From the NCBI RefSeq assembly GCF_001507545.1, contig NZ_LQBP01000001.1, forward strand, positions 124,001-188,000: a stretch of DNA of 64,000 nt, in the 5' to 3' direction. The notes below the pieces were generated by a model that saw nothing but the letters and a program-made list of their open reading frames with translations, was not told the DNA's origin and made no database searches. This document shows positions 35,860 to 44,281 of this stretch, in pieces; the stretch's first letter is position 1; every line of letters starts with the position of its first letter. This stretch comes from Ruegeria profundi. Its GTDB lineage: Bacteria; Pseudomonadota; Alphaproteobacteria; Rhodobacterales; Rhodobacteraceae. Position numbers and translations under genes: made by a program.

Positions 35860-36903
35860 TCACGCGGCACGCGCGCGATGTTTCTTTTCTTTTTCCAACC
35901 ACGCTTCAGCAAAGCGCAGCACGTTCTCTTCTGTCGTCGAAGGTCCCAGCGACACGCGTATCGCGCTGGCAGCTGTAACCTCATCGAATCCCATCGCGGT
36001 AAGGACCGCGCTAGCGCGCACCTTTCCGCTTGAGCAGGCCGAACCTGCGCTTACCGCAAATCCTGCCAGATCCATCTGCATCACCTGGGTTTCGCCCTTC
36101 CAACCGGGGGTAGCAAAACACAGGGTGTTTGGCAGGCGGTCCTGCTCTTTTCCGATAAAAATAGTAGATTTAGAACCGGCCTCAAGAGCCATTTCTAGAA
36201 TATTTCTAAATTCTTTCACTTGTTCCCAAACACCATTGGCCAAATCGCGGGCAGCGGCTTCAGCCGCAGCCCCAAATCCCGCGATTCCAATGACATTTTC
36301 CGTTCCCGAGCGACGACCCATTTCCTGACCGCCACCTTTGATCTGGGCGGCCAAATCGGTTCCACGTTTCATCACGACTGCGCCAACACCTTTCGGACCG
36401 CCCAGCTTGTGCGCCGAGATCAAAGCCATCTGCGCGCCCAACCAGTTGAAGGCAACCGGTAGCTTGCCAAATGCCTGCGTCGCGTCGGTAACCGCCAGAC
36501 CCGCTGGCAGCGTCTGAACAATCCCGGTTTCCGAGTTGGCAAGCTGCAAAGTCGAAGCCTCGGGATCAACGACGTCAATCCGGCCAGACGCATCCGCGAT
36601 AAGATCCTCGGTGATCCACGACCTGACTGCGTCATGTTCCACGGCCGAGCCATGCAGACCGCGCCCGGCCAGCGCAAGCGCCGCACCTTCGGTCGAGCCT
36701 GATGTAAACACGATATCGGCACCATCCGCTCCGAATGCCGCGGCGACTTGAGCGCGGGCACGCTCGATCAGTGCCTTCGCTGCACGACCCTCGGCATGCA
36801 CCGAAGATGGGTTGCCGCACAAATCCATCGCCGCGATCATCGCCTCTCGGGCCTCGGGGCGCAGAGGGGTCGTTGCATTGTGGTCAAGGTAAATACGACT
36901 CAT
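35860..36903 (-). CDS. cysteine desulfurase, NifS/IscS type
   Basis: 347-residue type I desulfurase. The start MSRIYLDHNATTPLRPEA has AGG seven bases upstream; an upstream extension of 12 codons is rejected. PLP Lys in LISAHKLGGPKGVGAV; catalytic Cys in FAVSAGSACSSGKVRAS. It is about 50 residues shorter than E. coli IscS and lacks its C-terminal IscU-binding tail. A second desulfurase, SufS, ends the same operon, so the operon carries both types. A short stretch at 36190-36215 is AT-rich with rare codons AGA and CTA and forms a palindrome (see separate entry). Confidence 0.92.
   Translation of the reverse strand: MSRIYLDHNATTPLRPEAREAMIAAMDLCGNPSSVHAEGRAAKALIERARAQVAAAFGADGADIVFTSGSTEGAALALAGRGLHGSAVEHDAVRSWITEDLIADASGRIDVVDPEASTLQLANSETGIVQTLPAGLAVTDATQAFGKLPVAFNWLGAQMALISAHKLGGPKGVGAVVMKRGTDLAAQIKGGGQEMGRRSGTENVIGIAGFGAAAEAAARDLANGVWEQVKEFRNILEMALEAGSKSTIFIGKEQDRLPNTLCFATPGWKGETQVMQMDLAGFAVSAGSACSSGKVRASAVLTAMGFDEVTAASAIRVSLGPSTTEENVLRFAEAWLEKEKKHRARAA
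36195..36209. promoter_or_regulatory. possible IscR-type palindrome inside the desulfurase gene
   Basis: CTAGAA-TAT-TTCTAA differs in one base from the perfect TTAGAA-N3-TTCTAA found at the iscR promoter. It needs the rare codons AGA and CTA in an otherwise GC-rich gene. It could be chance. Confidence 0.3.
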
Positions 36904-36963
36904 GGATTCACCTTTTCCCCAATGCCAAGACCCAAACAAATAACGATCAACAGATGCATCGTA

Positions 36964-37422
36964 TTACTCGTCCACTACAGCAAACAGACTTGGAACGGCG
37001 GGACACGGGGCCAGATCGTTCTTTATCACATCGGACAACCGCGTCTGATGCAGGAACACGTAGACATGTGCGCTCAGGCTTTCCCACAAACGGTTGGTCA
37101 AGGATTGCGCCCGGCTTCCCGAAGACGCACCAGACGCCCCTGCCCCTTTTTGCAAAGCGTCTACTGTTTCGTCTACGGCTGACAAGATTTCGACCACGCG
37201 AATTTCCGAAGCAGCGCGCGCCAGACGATATCCCCCACCCGGCCCGCGAACCGAAGATACAAGGTTGGCTCGGCGCAGTTTTACGAACAACTGCTCGAGA
37301 TAAGGCAGCGAAATGTCCTGACGCTCGGATATCTCGCCCAAAGTAACAAGCTTATCGTCCGGCTGAAGCGCGATATCAGCCAGAGCAACCATGGCATAAC
37401 GACCTTTGGTTGAAAGCTTCAT
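36964..37422 (-). CDS. iscR: Rrf2-family Fe-S regulator IscR, cysteine-poor type
   Basis: 152 residues from MKLSTKGRYAMVALADIAL, with AGGGG upstream; an extension of 12 codons is rejected. The winged helix at about 1-80 has SLPYLEQLFVKLRRANLVSSVRGPGGGYRLA, the IscR recognition form. The cluster-ligand loop that in E. coli holds three Cys reads KGAGASGASSGSRAQSL here, without any Cys. The only Cys of the protein is near the C-terminus (LAPCPAV). Cys-poor IscR proteins are known from Rhodobacter, where IscR still binds a cluster. First gene of the suf operon, and likely autoregulated through the palindrome at 37519-37533. Confidence 0.92.
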   Translation of the reverse strand: MKLSTKGRYAMVALADIALQPDDKLVTLGEISERQDISLPYLEQLFVKLRRANLVSSVRGPGGGYRLARAASEIRVVEILSAVDETVDALQKGAGASGASSGSRAQSLTNRLWESLSAHVYVFLHQTRLSDVIKNDLAPCPAVPSLFAVVDE

Positions 37423-37518
37423 TCTATTCCCCTTAAAGCTGATATCGCGCGAAAACATTGACGCCGCCGCTGCCAGTGCGTATCTCCGACAAGCAGCGTC
37501 GTGCGCGACGCAAAGTAG

Positions 37519-37555
37519 TTAGAACCGTTCTAAGGTGCAGGAAGATAGCCGTCAA
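37519..37555 (-). promoter_or_regulatory. iscR-suf promoter with overlapping IscR/Iron-Rhodo-box-type operator
   Basis: On the minus strand TTGACG (37555-37550), a 17-base spacer and TAGAAC (37532-37527) form a sigma70-type promoter. The perfect palindrome TTAGAA-CCG-TTCTAA at 37519-37533 covers the -10 box. A repressor bound here would block RNA polymerase. The predicted 5' leader of iscR is about 98 bases. Confidence 0.75.
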
Positions 37556-37598
37556 GCCTATCGCGGCACCCAGAAAACAAGACAGGACCAAAGCACAC

Positions 37599-38252
37599 AT
37601 GCCCGAGGTGATTTTTCCCGGACCCGAAGGCCGCCTAGAAGGCCGTTACCACCCGCAAAAGGAAAAAGACGCACCGATCGCCATCGTGCTTCATCCGCAC
37701 CCACAATTTGGCGGGACGATGAATAACAAGGTCGTGTACAACCTGCACTATGCCTTTTATAACATGGGCTTCACCGTCTTACGGTTCAATTTCCGTGGCG
37801 TGGGCCGCAGCCAGGGCGAATATGATCAGGGCGTAGGTGAACTCAGCGACGCAGCATCGGCGTTGGATTACTTGCAATCCATGAACAACAACTCCAAGCA
37901 TTGCTGGGTTGCCGGATTCTCGTTCGGTGCGTGGATCGGTATGCAGCTTTTGATGCGCCGACCCGAGATTACGGGTTTCATCAGCGTATCGCCCCCTGCA
38001 AATATGTACGACTTTTCGTTTCTGGCCCCCTGCCCGTCGTCTGGCCTGATCATCAACGGATCTGCCGACCGAGTGGCGCCTCCGGCCGATACGACAGCAC
38101 TGGTAAGCAAACTGCACGAGCAAAAGGGAATCACCATCACCCATACCGAGGTTGAAGGCGCTGACCACTTTTTTCAGGACCGTCACATGGATACGCTGAT
38201 CACCGATGTAAGTGATTATGTGAAACGCCGCTTGACCGAGAATACGCGCTGA
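37599..38252 (+). CDS. alpha/beta hydrolase (COG2945-like)
   Basis: 217 residues from MPEVIFPGPEGRLEGRYHP; the frame is open further upstream, but that part overlaps the iscR leader and is rejected. Nucleophile elbow GFSFGAW, oxyanion block VLHPHPQFGGTMNNKV, Asp in NGSADRVAPP and His in VEGADHFF make a complete triad. Short COG2945 proteins lack a lid and have no agreed substrate. It is divergent from iscR, with the palindromic operator about 66-80 bases upstream of its start, so iron-sulfur status may control it too. The stop overlaps the next start as TGATG. Confidence 0.83.
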   Translation: MPEVIFPGPEGRLEGRYHPQKEKDAPIAIVLHPHPQFGGTMNNKVVYNLHYAFYNMGFTVLRFNFRGVGRSQGEYDQGVGELSDAASALDYLQSMNNNSKHCWVAGFSFGAWIGMQLLMRRPEITGFISVSPPANMYDFSFLAPCPSSGLIINGSADRVAPPADTTALVSKLHEQKGITITHTEVEGADHFFQDRHMDTLITDVSDYVKRRLTENTR

Positions 38253-38497
38253 TGTCTGACACCATCATTACCCTCGCCTCTAAACTGGCCGAGGACACGA
38301 TGAAAGTCATGGATGAAACCGGTGACGATCGGTTTTTTGTTGAAGTGGGCGAACTTTTGGGTGCGTCCTCTCAGACGTTGGAAGAAGCGTTTCTGACCGA
38401 GATCCGCGTAAGGCTGGCAGAACGCAAAGCCCGGAACTTCGTGATCAAAAGACTGTCTGATCACCGCGCAAAAACAAAAGCGATAGAAAAACAATGA
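38252..38497 (+). CDS. small conserved-looking protein, function unknown
   Basis: 81 residues, soluble, largely helical and charged: MSDTIITLASKLAEDTMKVMDETGDDRFFVEVGELLGASSQTLEEAFLTEIRV in overview, ending in a basic tail (KRLSDHRAKTKAIEKQ). Not assigned to a family with confidence. It is coupled by overlaps on both sides (TGATG with the hydrolase, ATGA with the HD protein), which argues strongly that it is a real gene and works with them. Confidence 0.75.
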   Translation: MSDTIITLASKLAEDTMKVMDETGDDRFFVEVGELLGASSQTLEEAFLTEIRVRLAERKARNFVIKRLSDHRAKTKAIEKQ

Positions 38498-39651
38498 GCG
38501 ACAGACTGTCTGCGCAAATCGAATTTCTGAAACGCGCGGACAGCCTGAAATCGGTTGACCGCGCCAACTTTCTGCTTGACCAGTCCCGCCCCGAAAACGC
38601 GGCAGAACATAGCTGGCAACTTGCGCTGTGGGCTTTGGTCATGCAGCCGCTGGCAGATGAAGCTGTGTGCATCAACCGCGTCATTCGCATGTTGTTGCTG
38701 CACGATCTGGTCGAGATTGTCGTCGGCGATCATCCGATACACCTGAAAACCGATTGGAATGCGGTCGAACAGGCCGAGCAAGCCGCAGCGGTTGAAGTGT
38801 TTGGCCTGTTGCCCTCTGATCAGGCTACGGAATGCCTGCATCTTTGGCGTGAGTTTGAGGCCGACCAAACTCCTGACGCTAGGTTTGCCAAGTACCTTGA
38901 TCGCTGCCAACCAATGTTTCAGGTGCTGTGCGCGCCGCACGCCAATCCGGATCATCTAACTATTGTACAGGAAAACCTGAGCAGTGGGCGAGCGGCCTAT
39001 CTCGAGTCCGAGTTCCCAGACGCCTACAGCGCAGCTCAAAGCCTGCTGAACGGGCATCCACCCGCAGAAACCGAGTTCTCGATCAGGCTAGGTTTTCTCG
39101 CAGAGACCGACAAACTGAAATCCGTCTACCGAGCCTCGCGCTTGCTCAGCGGTCACCGGCGCGAGAATTCGGCTGAACACTCGTGGCACATCATGATATT
39201 TGCCTGGATTCTTTCTGGACAGGCAGCGCCCGACGTCTCAATCGACCGCGTTTTGCAAATGCTGCTGTTGCACGACATCGTCGAAATCGACGCCGGGGAT
39301 CACCCCATTCATGGTCAGGTCGACCACGCTGCTCAGGAAGCCGAGGAACAGGCAGCCGCCGAGCGTCTGTTCGGGTTGTTGCCCAGCGAACAAAAGGCTG
39401 AGTTCCTGTCGTTGTGGCAAGAGTTCGAAGCAGCCGACAGCCCGGATGCCCGCTTTGCCAAAGCTGTGGACCGGTTCCAGGCTCCGGTCGGAAACCTCGC
39501 CACTGACGGCGGGACTTGGGCGGATTACAATGTCACGCTTGCGCAGATTGACCAACGCGTGGGAGTTCCGATTCGCCGTGGCGCTCCGGGTCTGTGGGCG
39601 TGGCTCAAACCGCAGCTCGATACCTATTTCGCGACGACAGTCAGCACTTAG
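38494..39651 (+). CDS. tandem HD-domain phosphohydrolase (two YfbR/HDDC2-like domains)
   Basis: 385 residues made of two clearly homologous halves of about 190 residues. Each keeps the metal-binding set: AEHSW (His39), LLLHDLVEIVVGDHPIH (His70-Asp71) and YLDRCQP in the first; AEHSW, LLLHDIVEIDAGDHPIH and AVDRFQA in the second. Single-domain relatives are 5'-deoxynucleotidases/HD hydrolases of about 200 residues, so this is an internal duplication with both sites apparently intact. It is last in the operon and is followed by a terminator. Confidence 0.85.
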   Translation: MSDRLSAQIEFLKRADSLKSVDRANFLLDQSRPENAAEHSWQLALWALVMQPLADEAVCINRVIRMLLLHDLVEIVVGDHPIHLKTDWNAVEQAEQAAAVEVFGLLPSDQATECLHLWREFEADQTPDARFAKYLDRCQPMFQVLCAPHANPDHLTIVQENLSSGRAAYLESEFPDAYSAAQSLLNGHPPAETEFSIRLGFLAETDKLKSVYRASRLLSGHRRENSAEHSWHIMIFAWILSGQAAPDVSIDRVLQMLLLHDIVEIDAGDHPIHGQVDHAAQEAEEQAAAERLFGLLPSEQKAEFLSLWQEFEAADSPDARFAKAVDRFQAPVGNLATDGGTWADYNVTLAQIDQRVGVPIRRGAPGLWAWLKPQLDTYFATTVST

Positions 39652-39656
39652 AAAAG

Positions 39657-39681
39657 AAAAAGGGGCACAACGGCCCCTTTT
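39657..39681 (+). terminator. intrinsic terminator after the HD gene
   Basis: Stem AAGGGGC/GCCCCTT with a 6-base loop followed by TTTT. Confidence 0.8.
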
Positions 39682-39923
39682 CCCCTGTTTCGGCAGGCGC
39701 TAAAACCCTAAAACCATCTAACCGCTCAACAAAATGGCCGCGTTGTGTCGACGGACCCCCCGTCAGTTAGCCACCCAAGCACCACAATCTTTACCGAAAC
39801 AAATACGAGAATACCCGTAAGTTTCGTGCAACAAACAGCCGCCCAGCAAAAACCTTTAAAATCAGAAGCTTCCTATCCGAAAATGATCCGCACTAGTAGT
39901 CAGGTTATCCATACTTCACACCA

Positions 39924-39984
39924 CCTGGCAGGTTAAACAAAAGATGGATAAAGCCCAGAATATTCTTGCTCGCCAGGCTTTTTT
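39924..39984 (+). other. structured leader before the SMR gene, attenuator-like
   Basis: CCTGGC (39924-39929) can pair with GCCAGG (39972-39977) and AAAGCC (39950-39955) with GGCTTT (39976-39981); the two pairings share bases and exclude each other. Six T follow (39979-39984), 40 bases before the GTG start. The rest of the gap 39682-39923 shows a small hairpin (GACGG/CCGTC near 39750) and no gene. Confidence 0.4.
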
Positions 39985-40023
39985 CATGCTCAACCTCACA
40001 AAACTTTCGTTGAGATTTTCATC

Positions 40024-40359
40024 GTGCCCAAAGCCTACTTCTTCCTGCTGCTGGCGGTTCTCGCCGAAACCATCGGCACCACGTCCTTGCAAGCCAGCCA
40101 GCAATTCAGCCGTTTCTGGCCATCCGTTCTGGTTGTCATCAGCTACGGTATCGCTTTTTACCTGCTTGGCCTTACCCTGAAGTACATGCCGGTCGGAATT
40201 GTCTATGCTATCTGGTCCGGGCTCGGAATCTTTTTTATCGCGGTCATCGGTTTTATCGTTTTTGGGCAGAGACTCGATTGGCCTGCTGTCATCGGATTGC
40301 TGATGATTCTGGGCGGTATTCTGATCATTCACCTGTTTTCCAGAACGGTCGGCCACTGA
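40024..40359 (+). CDS. small multidrug resistance (SMR/EmrE-type) transporter
   Basis: 111 residues, four membrane helices. It starts at GTG 40024; no ATG in frame fits. The essential membrane Glu is at position 15 (LAVLAETIGTTSLQAS), and the YAIWSGLGIFFIAVIGF segment has the conserved Trp and Gly residues of the dimer interface. Members export quaternary cations or guanidinium by proton exchange; which applies here cannot be seen. A leader with possible alternative folds precedes it. Confidence 0.88.
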   Translation: MPKAYFFLLLAVLAETIGTTSLQASQQFSRFWPSVLVVISYGIAFYLLGLTLKYMPVGIVYAIWSGLGIFFIAVIGFIVFGQRLDWPAVIGLLMILGGILIIHLFSRTVGH

Positions 40360-40435
40360 TCACCGGTTAGGGCTGGTCTATTTGCTCAAACCACGCTATG
40401 CGCGCGGCAACTTCCCGTTCAAAGGCTGACCTCTC

Positions 40436-42253
40436 ATGGACCTGCGCAATATCGCAATCATCGCTCACGTGGACCACGGTAAAACGACCCTGGTGGACGA
40501 GCTGCTCAAACAATCCGGTGCGTTCCGGGAAAATCAGGCCGTGGCCGAACGCGCCATGGACAGCAACGATCTTGAGCGCGAGCGTGGGATCACCATTCTG
40601 GCCAAAGCGACGTCGGTCGAGTGGAAGGGTACGCGGATCAACATCGTCGACACCCCAGGCCACGCCGATTTTGGGGGTGAGGTCGAGCGTATCCTCAGCA
40701 TGGTTGACGGTGTGGTCCTGTTGGTCGATGCCGCCGAAGGTCCGATGCCTCAAACGAAATTCGTGACCTCCAAGGCGCTAGCGCTGGGTTTGCGTCCCAT
40801 TGTCGTTTTAAACAAGGTCGACAAACCTGATGCCGAACCTGATCGCGCGCTGGATGAGTGTTTCGATCTGTTCGCCAACCTCGGCGCGGATGATGACCAG
40901 CTTGATTTTCCGGCCATGTACGCCTCGGGTCGTTCGGGCTGGGCGGATATGGAACTGGACGGGCCACGCAAGGATCTCACTGCCCTGTTCGACCTGATCG
41001 TCGACCATGTTCCTGCGCCAAAACAAGCCGAGCGCAAGGATGAGCCATTCCGCATGCTGGCCACCACATTGGGCAACGACCCTTTCATCGGCCGCATCCT
41101 GACCGGGCGCGTCGAAAGCGGGACGCTGAAAGCCGGTGACAGCCTCAAGGCGCTCAGCCGTAACGGGACACTGATCGAGAACTTCCGCGCCTCGAAAATT
41201 CTGGCCTTCCGCGGCCTCGCACAGCAACCTATCGACAAAGCCGAAGCAGGCGATATCGTAACCATCGCAGGAATGAGCAAGGCGACGGTGGCCGACTCGC
41301 TGGTATCGCCCCAAGTCGAAGAGGCTCTGCCCGCCCAGCCCATCGACCCGCCAACCATCACCGTGACCTTCGGCATCAACGACTCACCGCTGGCCGGTCG
41401 TGATGGCAAAAAAGTGCAATCGCGCGTGATCCGCGATCGCCTGATGAAAGAAGCTGAATCCAACGTCGCCATCCGTGTCACCGACACCCCCGGCGGTGAG
41501 GCGTTCGAAGTCGCCGGTCGTGGCGAATTGCAGATGGGCGTCTTGATCGAAAACATGCGCCGCGAAGGCTTTGAACTCAGCATCTCGCGCCCTCAGGTCC
41601 TGTTCCGCGAGGAAGACGGACAACGCCTTGAGCCCATCGAAGAAGTCACCATCGACGTAGACGATGAATACTCTGGTTCGGTCATCGAAAAAATCACTGG
41701 TGCACGCAAGGGTGAGCTGGTCGAAATGCGCCCTGCCGGCGCTGGTAAGACCCGGATCATCGCGCATGTGCCGTCCCGTGGGTTGATTGGCTATCACGGA
41801 GAGTTCCTCACCGATACTCGTGGCACTGGCGTTCTGAACCGCGTGTTTCACGGATGGGCTGCGCATAAGGGCCCAATCCCGGGCCGCCGCGCAGGCGTTT
41901 TGATCTCGATGGAGAATGGTCAGGCCGTGGCCTATGCCCTTTGGAACCTCGAAGAACGCGGACGCATGTTCGTCGGTCCGCAAGCAGATGTTTATCAGGG
42001 AATGGTGATCGGCGAACATTCTCGCGACAATGATCTTGAAGTGAACCCCCTGAAGGGCAAAAAGCTGACAAACGTCCGCGCAAGCGGTTCTGACGACGCC
42101 GTTCGTTTGACGCCGCATGTCCAATTTTCACTCGAAGAAGCGATCGCATATATCGATGATGATGAACTGGTCGAGGTTACGCCGAACGCCGTGCGTCTGC
42201 GTAAACGCTTCCTGGACCCGCACGAACGCAAACGCATGGCGAAATCGGCCTGA
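40436..42253 (+). CDS. typA: ribosome-associated GTPase TypA/BipA
   Basis: 605 residues, standard length. G1 AHVDHGKTT, switch [18 protein letters not shown]3 [17 protein letters not shown]4 NKVDKPDA and G5 [11 protein letters not shown]-like domains III and V are followed by the TypA-specific C-terminal domain ([24 protein letters not shown] and [28 protein letters not shown]). It acts on the 50S subunit during assembly and in stress or cold. Monocistronic; strong terminator after it. Confidence 0.96.
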   Translation: MDLRNIAIIAHVDHGKTTLVDELLKQSGAFRENQAVAERAMDSNDLERERGITILAKATSVEWKGTRINIVDTPGHADFGGEVERILSMVDGVVLLVDAAEGPMPQTKFVTSKALALGLRPIVVLNKVDKPDAEPDRALDECFDLFANLGADDDQLDFPAMYASGRSGWADMELDGPRKDLTALFDLIVDHVPAPKQAERKDEPFRMLATTLGNDPFIGRILTGRVESGTLKAGDSLKALSRNGTLIENFRASKILAFRGLAQQPIDKAEAGDIVTIAGMSKATVADSLVSPQVEEALPAQPIDPPTITVTFGINDSPLAGRDGKKVQSRVIRDRLMKEAESNVAIRVTDTPGGEAFEVAGRGELQMGVLIENMRREGFELSISRPQVLFREEDGQRLEPIEEVTIDVDDEYSGSVIEKITGARKGELVEMRPAGAGKTRIIAHVPSRGLIGYHGEFLTDTRGTGVLNRVFHGWAAHKGPIPGRRAGVLISMENGQAVAYALWNLEERGRMFVGPQADVYQGMVIGEHSRDNDLEVNPLKGKKLTNVRASGSDDAVRLTPHVQFSLEEAIAYIDDDELVEVTPNAVRLRKRFLDPHERKRMAKSA

Positions 42254-42339
42254 CTTACTTAATGCGATTGTTGCGACAATGGCAACAATGTCACACTTTT
42301 GACGAATTTGCATTTTGCACTCGGTAGTTCAAATCTCAC

Positions 42340-42367
42340 AAAGCCCGCCAAGCCGGCGGGCTTTCTA
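42340..42367 (+). terminator. intrinsic terminator after typA
   Basis: Ten-base perfect stem AAAGCCCGCC/GGCGGGCTTT with loop AAGCC, followed by TCTAATTGTTTT. Confidence 0.88.
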
Positions 42368-42485
42368 ATTGTTTTATATGAATTAATACCGGCATGCGGG
42401 CTGCCACAAAGGCAACTGCGCCTCAACAGCACTTGAAAACATGGCGCAAAACGGGTGTAATTGTGGTTGAAGTGTGGCATTATTT

Positions 42486-42515
42486 TTGTACCAAGGCGTG
42501 TAGCACAATTATAGT
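42486..42515 (+). promoter_or_regulatory. candidate promoter of the repeat-protein gene
   Basis: TTGTAC (42486-42491) and TATAGT (42510-42515) with an 18-base spacer; 38 bases further comes the start codon with GGAG before it. The region 42368-42485 is AT-rich without other features. Confidence 0.5.
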
Positions 42516-42552
42516 GCGTCTGAGTTAGTAACGAGTTTGAAGGAGTGGCGCC

Positions 42553-43500
42553 ATGCGCGTGAAGTCCCGTTTATTATCGGTCGTTTTTGTATCTGCAACA
42601 TTTCCGCTGGTCACTGCTGACGTGGCACTTGCCGAAAGGTGCAACATCAAAACAGCGCGTCAGTCCGTATCGACGGACACCTTGTGCAATTGCACGGTCG
42701 TCGACACCCGGATGCTTCGCTATATCCAGCGCAGAGATGATTTTGAGGATATTTTGTCCCGTACGCTTGAGGCCTGCCCGGCCTTTGCAGCGGTGTTAAC
42801 AGATGTTCCCACTGCAACCACAGCCGCACAAAGAGACGGTGAAGATGCAACTTCTGGCCTTTCGGGTGCCACTTCAGATGGCAGTGGAAGCGATGGTGGC
42901 GGAGCATCCCCATCCCCAACCCGAGGCGACAGTGGTGACGGCGGTGGAGACGGCGGCGGCGATGGTGGTGGATCTGGCGGCGGAGACGGCGGATCCGGCG
43001 GCAACAATGGCGACGGCGGCAATGACGGCGACGGCAACGGCGGCAACAATGGCAGCGGCGGCAATGACGGCGACGGCAACGGTGGCAACAATGGCGACGG
43101 CGGCAATGACGGCGACGGCAACGGTGGCAACAATGGCGACGGCGGCAATGACGGCAACGGCAACGGCGGCAATAATGGCGACGGCGGCAATGACGGCAAC
43201 GGCAACGGCGGCAATAACGGCGACAGCGGTAACACTGGCGACGGCAACGGCGGCAACAACGGCGACAGCGGTAACACTGGCGACGGCAACGGCGGCAATA
43301 ACGGCGGTCCGGGCAACGGCAACGGAAACAACGAAAACACTGGAAACGGCGGAGGCAACACTGGCGGTTCCGGCCCCGGCACCGGAAACGGTGGCAGCAA
43401 TAACGGCCAGGGTGACGGCGGAAACTCCGGCGGTGCCGGTACTGGCGGAGGCGTTGGCGGTGGCAATGCCAACGGCCCAGGCAGCGGCGGAGTATTCTAA
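42553..43500 (+). CDS. secreted Gly/Asn/Asp-rich tandem-repeat protein
   Basis: 315 residues, function unknown. The signal peptide is MRVKSRLLSVVFVSATFPLV, cleaved near ALAER. A small N-terminal domain (about 28-90) has four Cys in RCNIKTARQ, LCNCTVV and EACPAF and may be disulfide-bonded. From about residue 95 the chain is low-complexity Gly/Ser/Asp, including seven 14-residue units of the type NNGDGGNDGDGNGG (residues 151-248), then a Gly/Asn tail without charge. The Asp/Asn/Gly repeats could bind calcium or act as a flexible surface linker, but no RTX nonapeptide (GGxGxDxux) is seen. The ribosome site GAAGGAG is strong. It converges with a LapG-like protease gene. Confidence 0.75.
   Translation: MRVKSRLLSVVFVSATFPLVTADVALAERCNIKTARQSVSTDTLCNCTVVDTRMLRYIQRRDDFEDILSRTLEACPAFAAVLTDVPTATTAAQRDGEDATSGLSGATSDGSGSDGGGASPSPTRGDSGDGGGDGGGDGGGSGGGDGGSGGNNGDGGNDGDGNGGNNGSGGNDGDGNGGNNGDGGNDGDGNGGNNGDGGNDGNGNGGNNGDGGNDGNGNGGNNGDSGNTGDGNGGNNGDSGNTGDGNGGNNGGPGNGNGNNENTGNGGGNTGGSGPGTGNGGSNNGQGDGGNSGGAGTGGGVGGGNANGPGSGGVF
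43003..43296 (+). repeat. seven 42-bp in-frame tandem repeats
   Basis: Seven near-identical 42-base units coding a 14-residue motif, differing mainly at units 2 (GSG), 4-5 (NGN) and 6-7 (DSGNT). A partial eighth unit follows. Such arrays change copy number by slippage or recombination. Confidence 0.92.
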
Positions 43501-43657
43501 CCGAAAAGCGGAGTGTGGCTGGCGTTTCGTGACGCTTGGTCACCCAGCCAACTCAATGAACGCCAATGAAACACTACAATGGGCGGCCAGTCGGTCGCCC
43601 TTGGTTTTGACTTAACTTCCCCGAAACCGAGAGAAAAATACGGGCGAACACAGGGGC

Positions 43658-44281
43658 TCAACTGCGGGCATATACGCCTACCCATCCGCTGGGCTTCCGC
43701 GGATTTTGCATCCGAAGAAACAGATACCGTGTCGCGGACCATGACTTGATCTGATTGGTCAAGTTGTCCAAAACCAGATCCCCGCCCGCCGATCGGTAAA
43801 TCAGTACTGCATGCGAGTTACGCTTTGCATCCAACACGGTAGCAATGAGCAATTTGCTGGGATCAACACCTGCGCGGATCAGATCGCGCTTTTTCAGCAA
43901 GGCAAAGTCTTCGCAATCCCCACCACGCGAGGTCGGCAACGCCCATCTCTCGGCAGTTCTATACTGCGAAAAATCTGTCACCGAACGTGTTGTTGCATTC
44001 ACTTGACGATTCACACGATGAATAATCTTCATTTCTTGCTGGCTCGTCAGTGGCGCAGACGTTCTCGTCGCGCAAGCCCAACTGTATTTCCGGCACAATT
44101 GTCGGGCACCAGACGGTGGAGGTGAAACAGCAACTGCCTTTATGAAGCGGCCTTCGCTTGCGTCCGCGCCCGAGCCTGCAACCATCGCTCCGACAGCCAG
44201 GGCACAAATGACAACAAGTCGACCTAAAGGCGATTTAAAGCGCGCAAATGAGGCTCTGACTTCAGTGCTCAACGGTTTCAT
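43658..44281 (-). CDS. transglutaminase-like cysteine protease (BTLCP, LapG-like)
   Basis: 207 residues from MKPLSTEVRASFARF, with GGGGA at good distance; a 32-codon extension is rejected. N-terminal membrane/signal segment LGRLVVICALAVGAMVAG. The PF06035-type catalytic triad is visible: Cys in RGGDCEDFALLKKRDLI, His in NSHAVLIYR and Asp in LVLDNLTNQI. LapG of this family cuts surface adhesins in the periplasm under control of the c-di-GMP receptor LapD. No LapD is in the window, and most roseobacter BTLCPs are uncharacterised. Its gene end faces the repeat-protein gene 157 bases away. Confidence 0.85.
   Translation of the reverse strand: MKPLSTEVRASFARFKSPLGRLVVICALAVGAMVAGSGADASEGRFIKAVAVSPPPSGARQLCRKYSWACATRTSAPLTSQQEMKIIHRVNRQVNATTRSVTDFSQYRTAERWALPTSRGGDCEDFALLKKRDLIRAGVDPSKLLIATVLDAKRNSHAVLIYRSAGGDLVLDNLTNQIKSWSATRYLFLRMQNPRKPSGWVGVYARS

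Noticed and set aside
43003..43296. Regular repeats that could suggest a CRISPR array
   Set aside because: Units are contiguous, in-frame coding repeats of 42 bases with no unique spacers.
42647..43543. Cys/Arg-rich minus-strand frame and Ala/Thr-rich alternative frame over the Gly-rich repeat gene
   Set aside because: Repeated DNA stays open in several frames. The plus-strand frame from 42553 has a signal peptide, promoter-like boxes and a ribosome site; the others have none.
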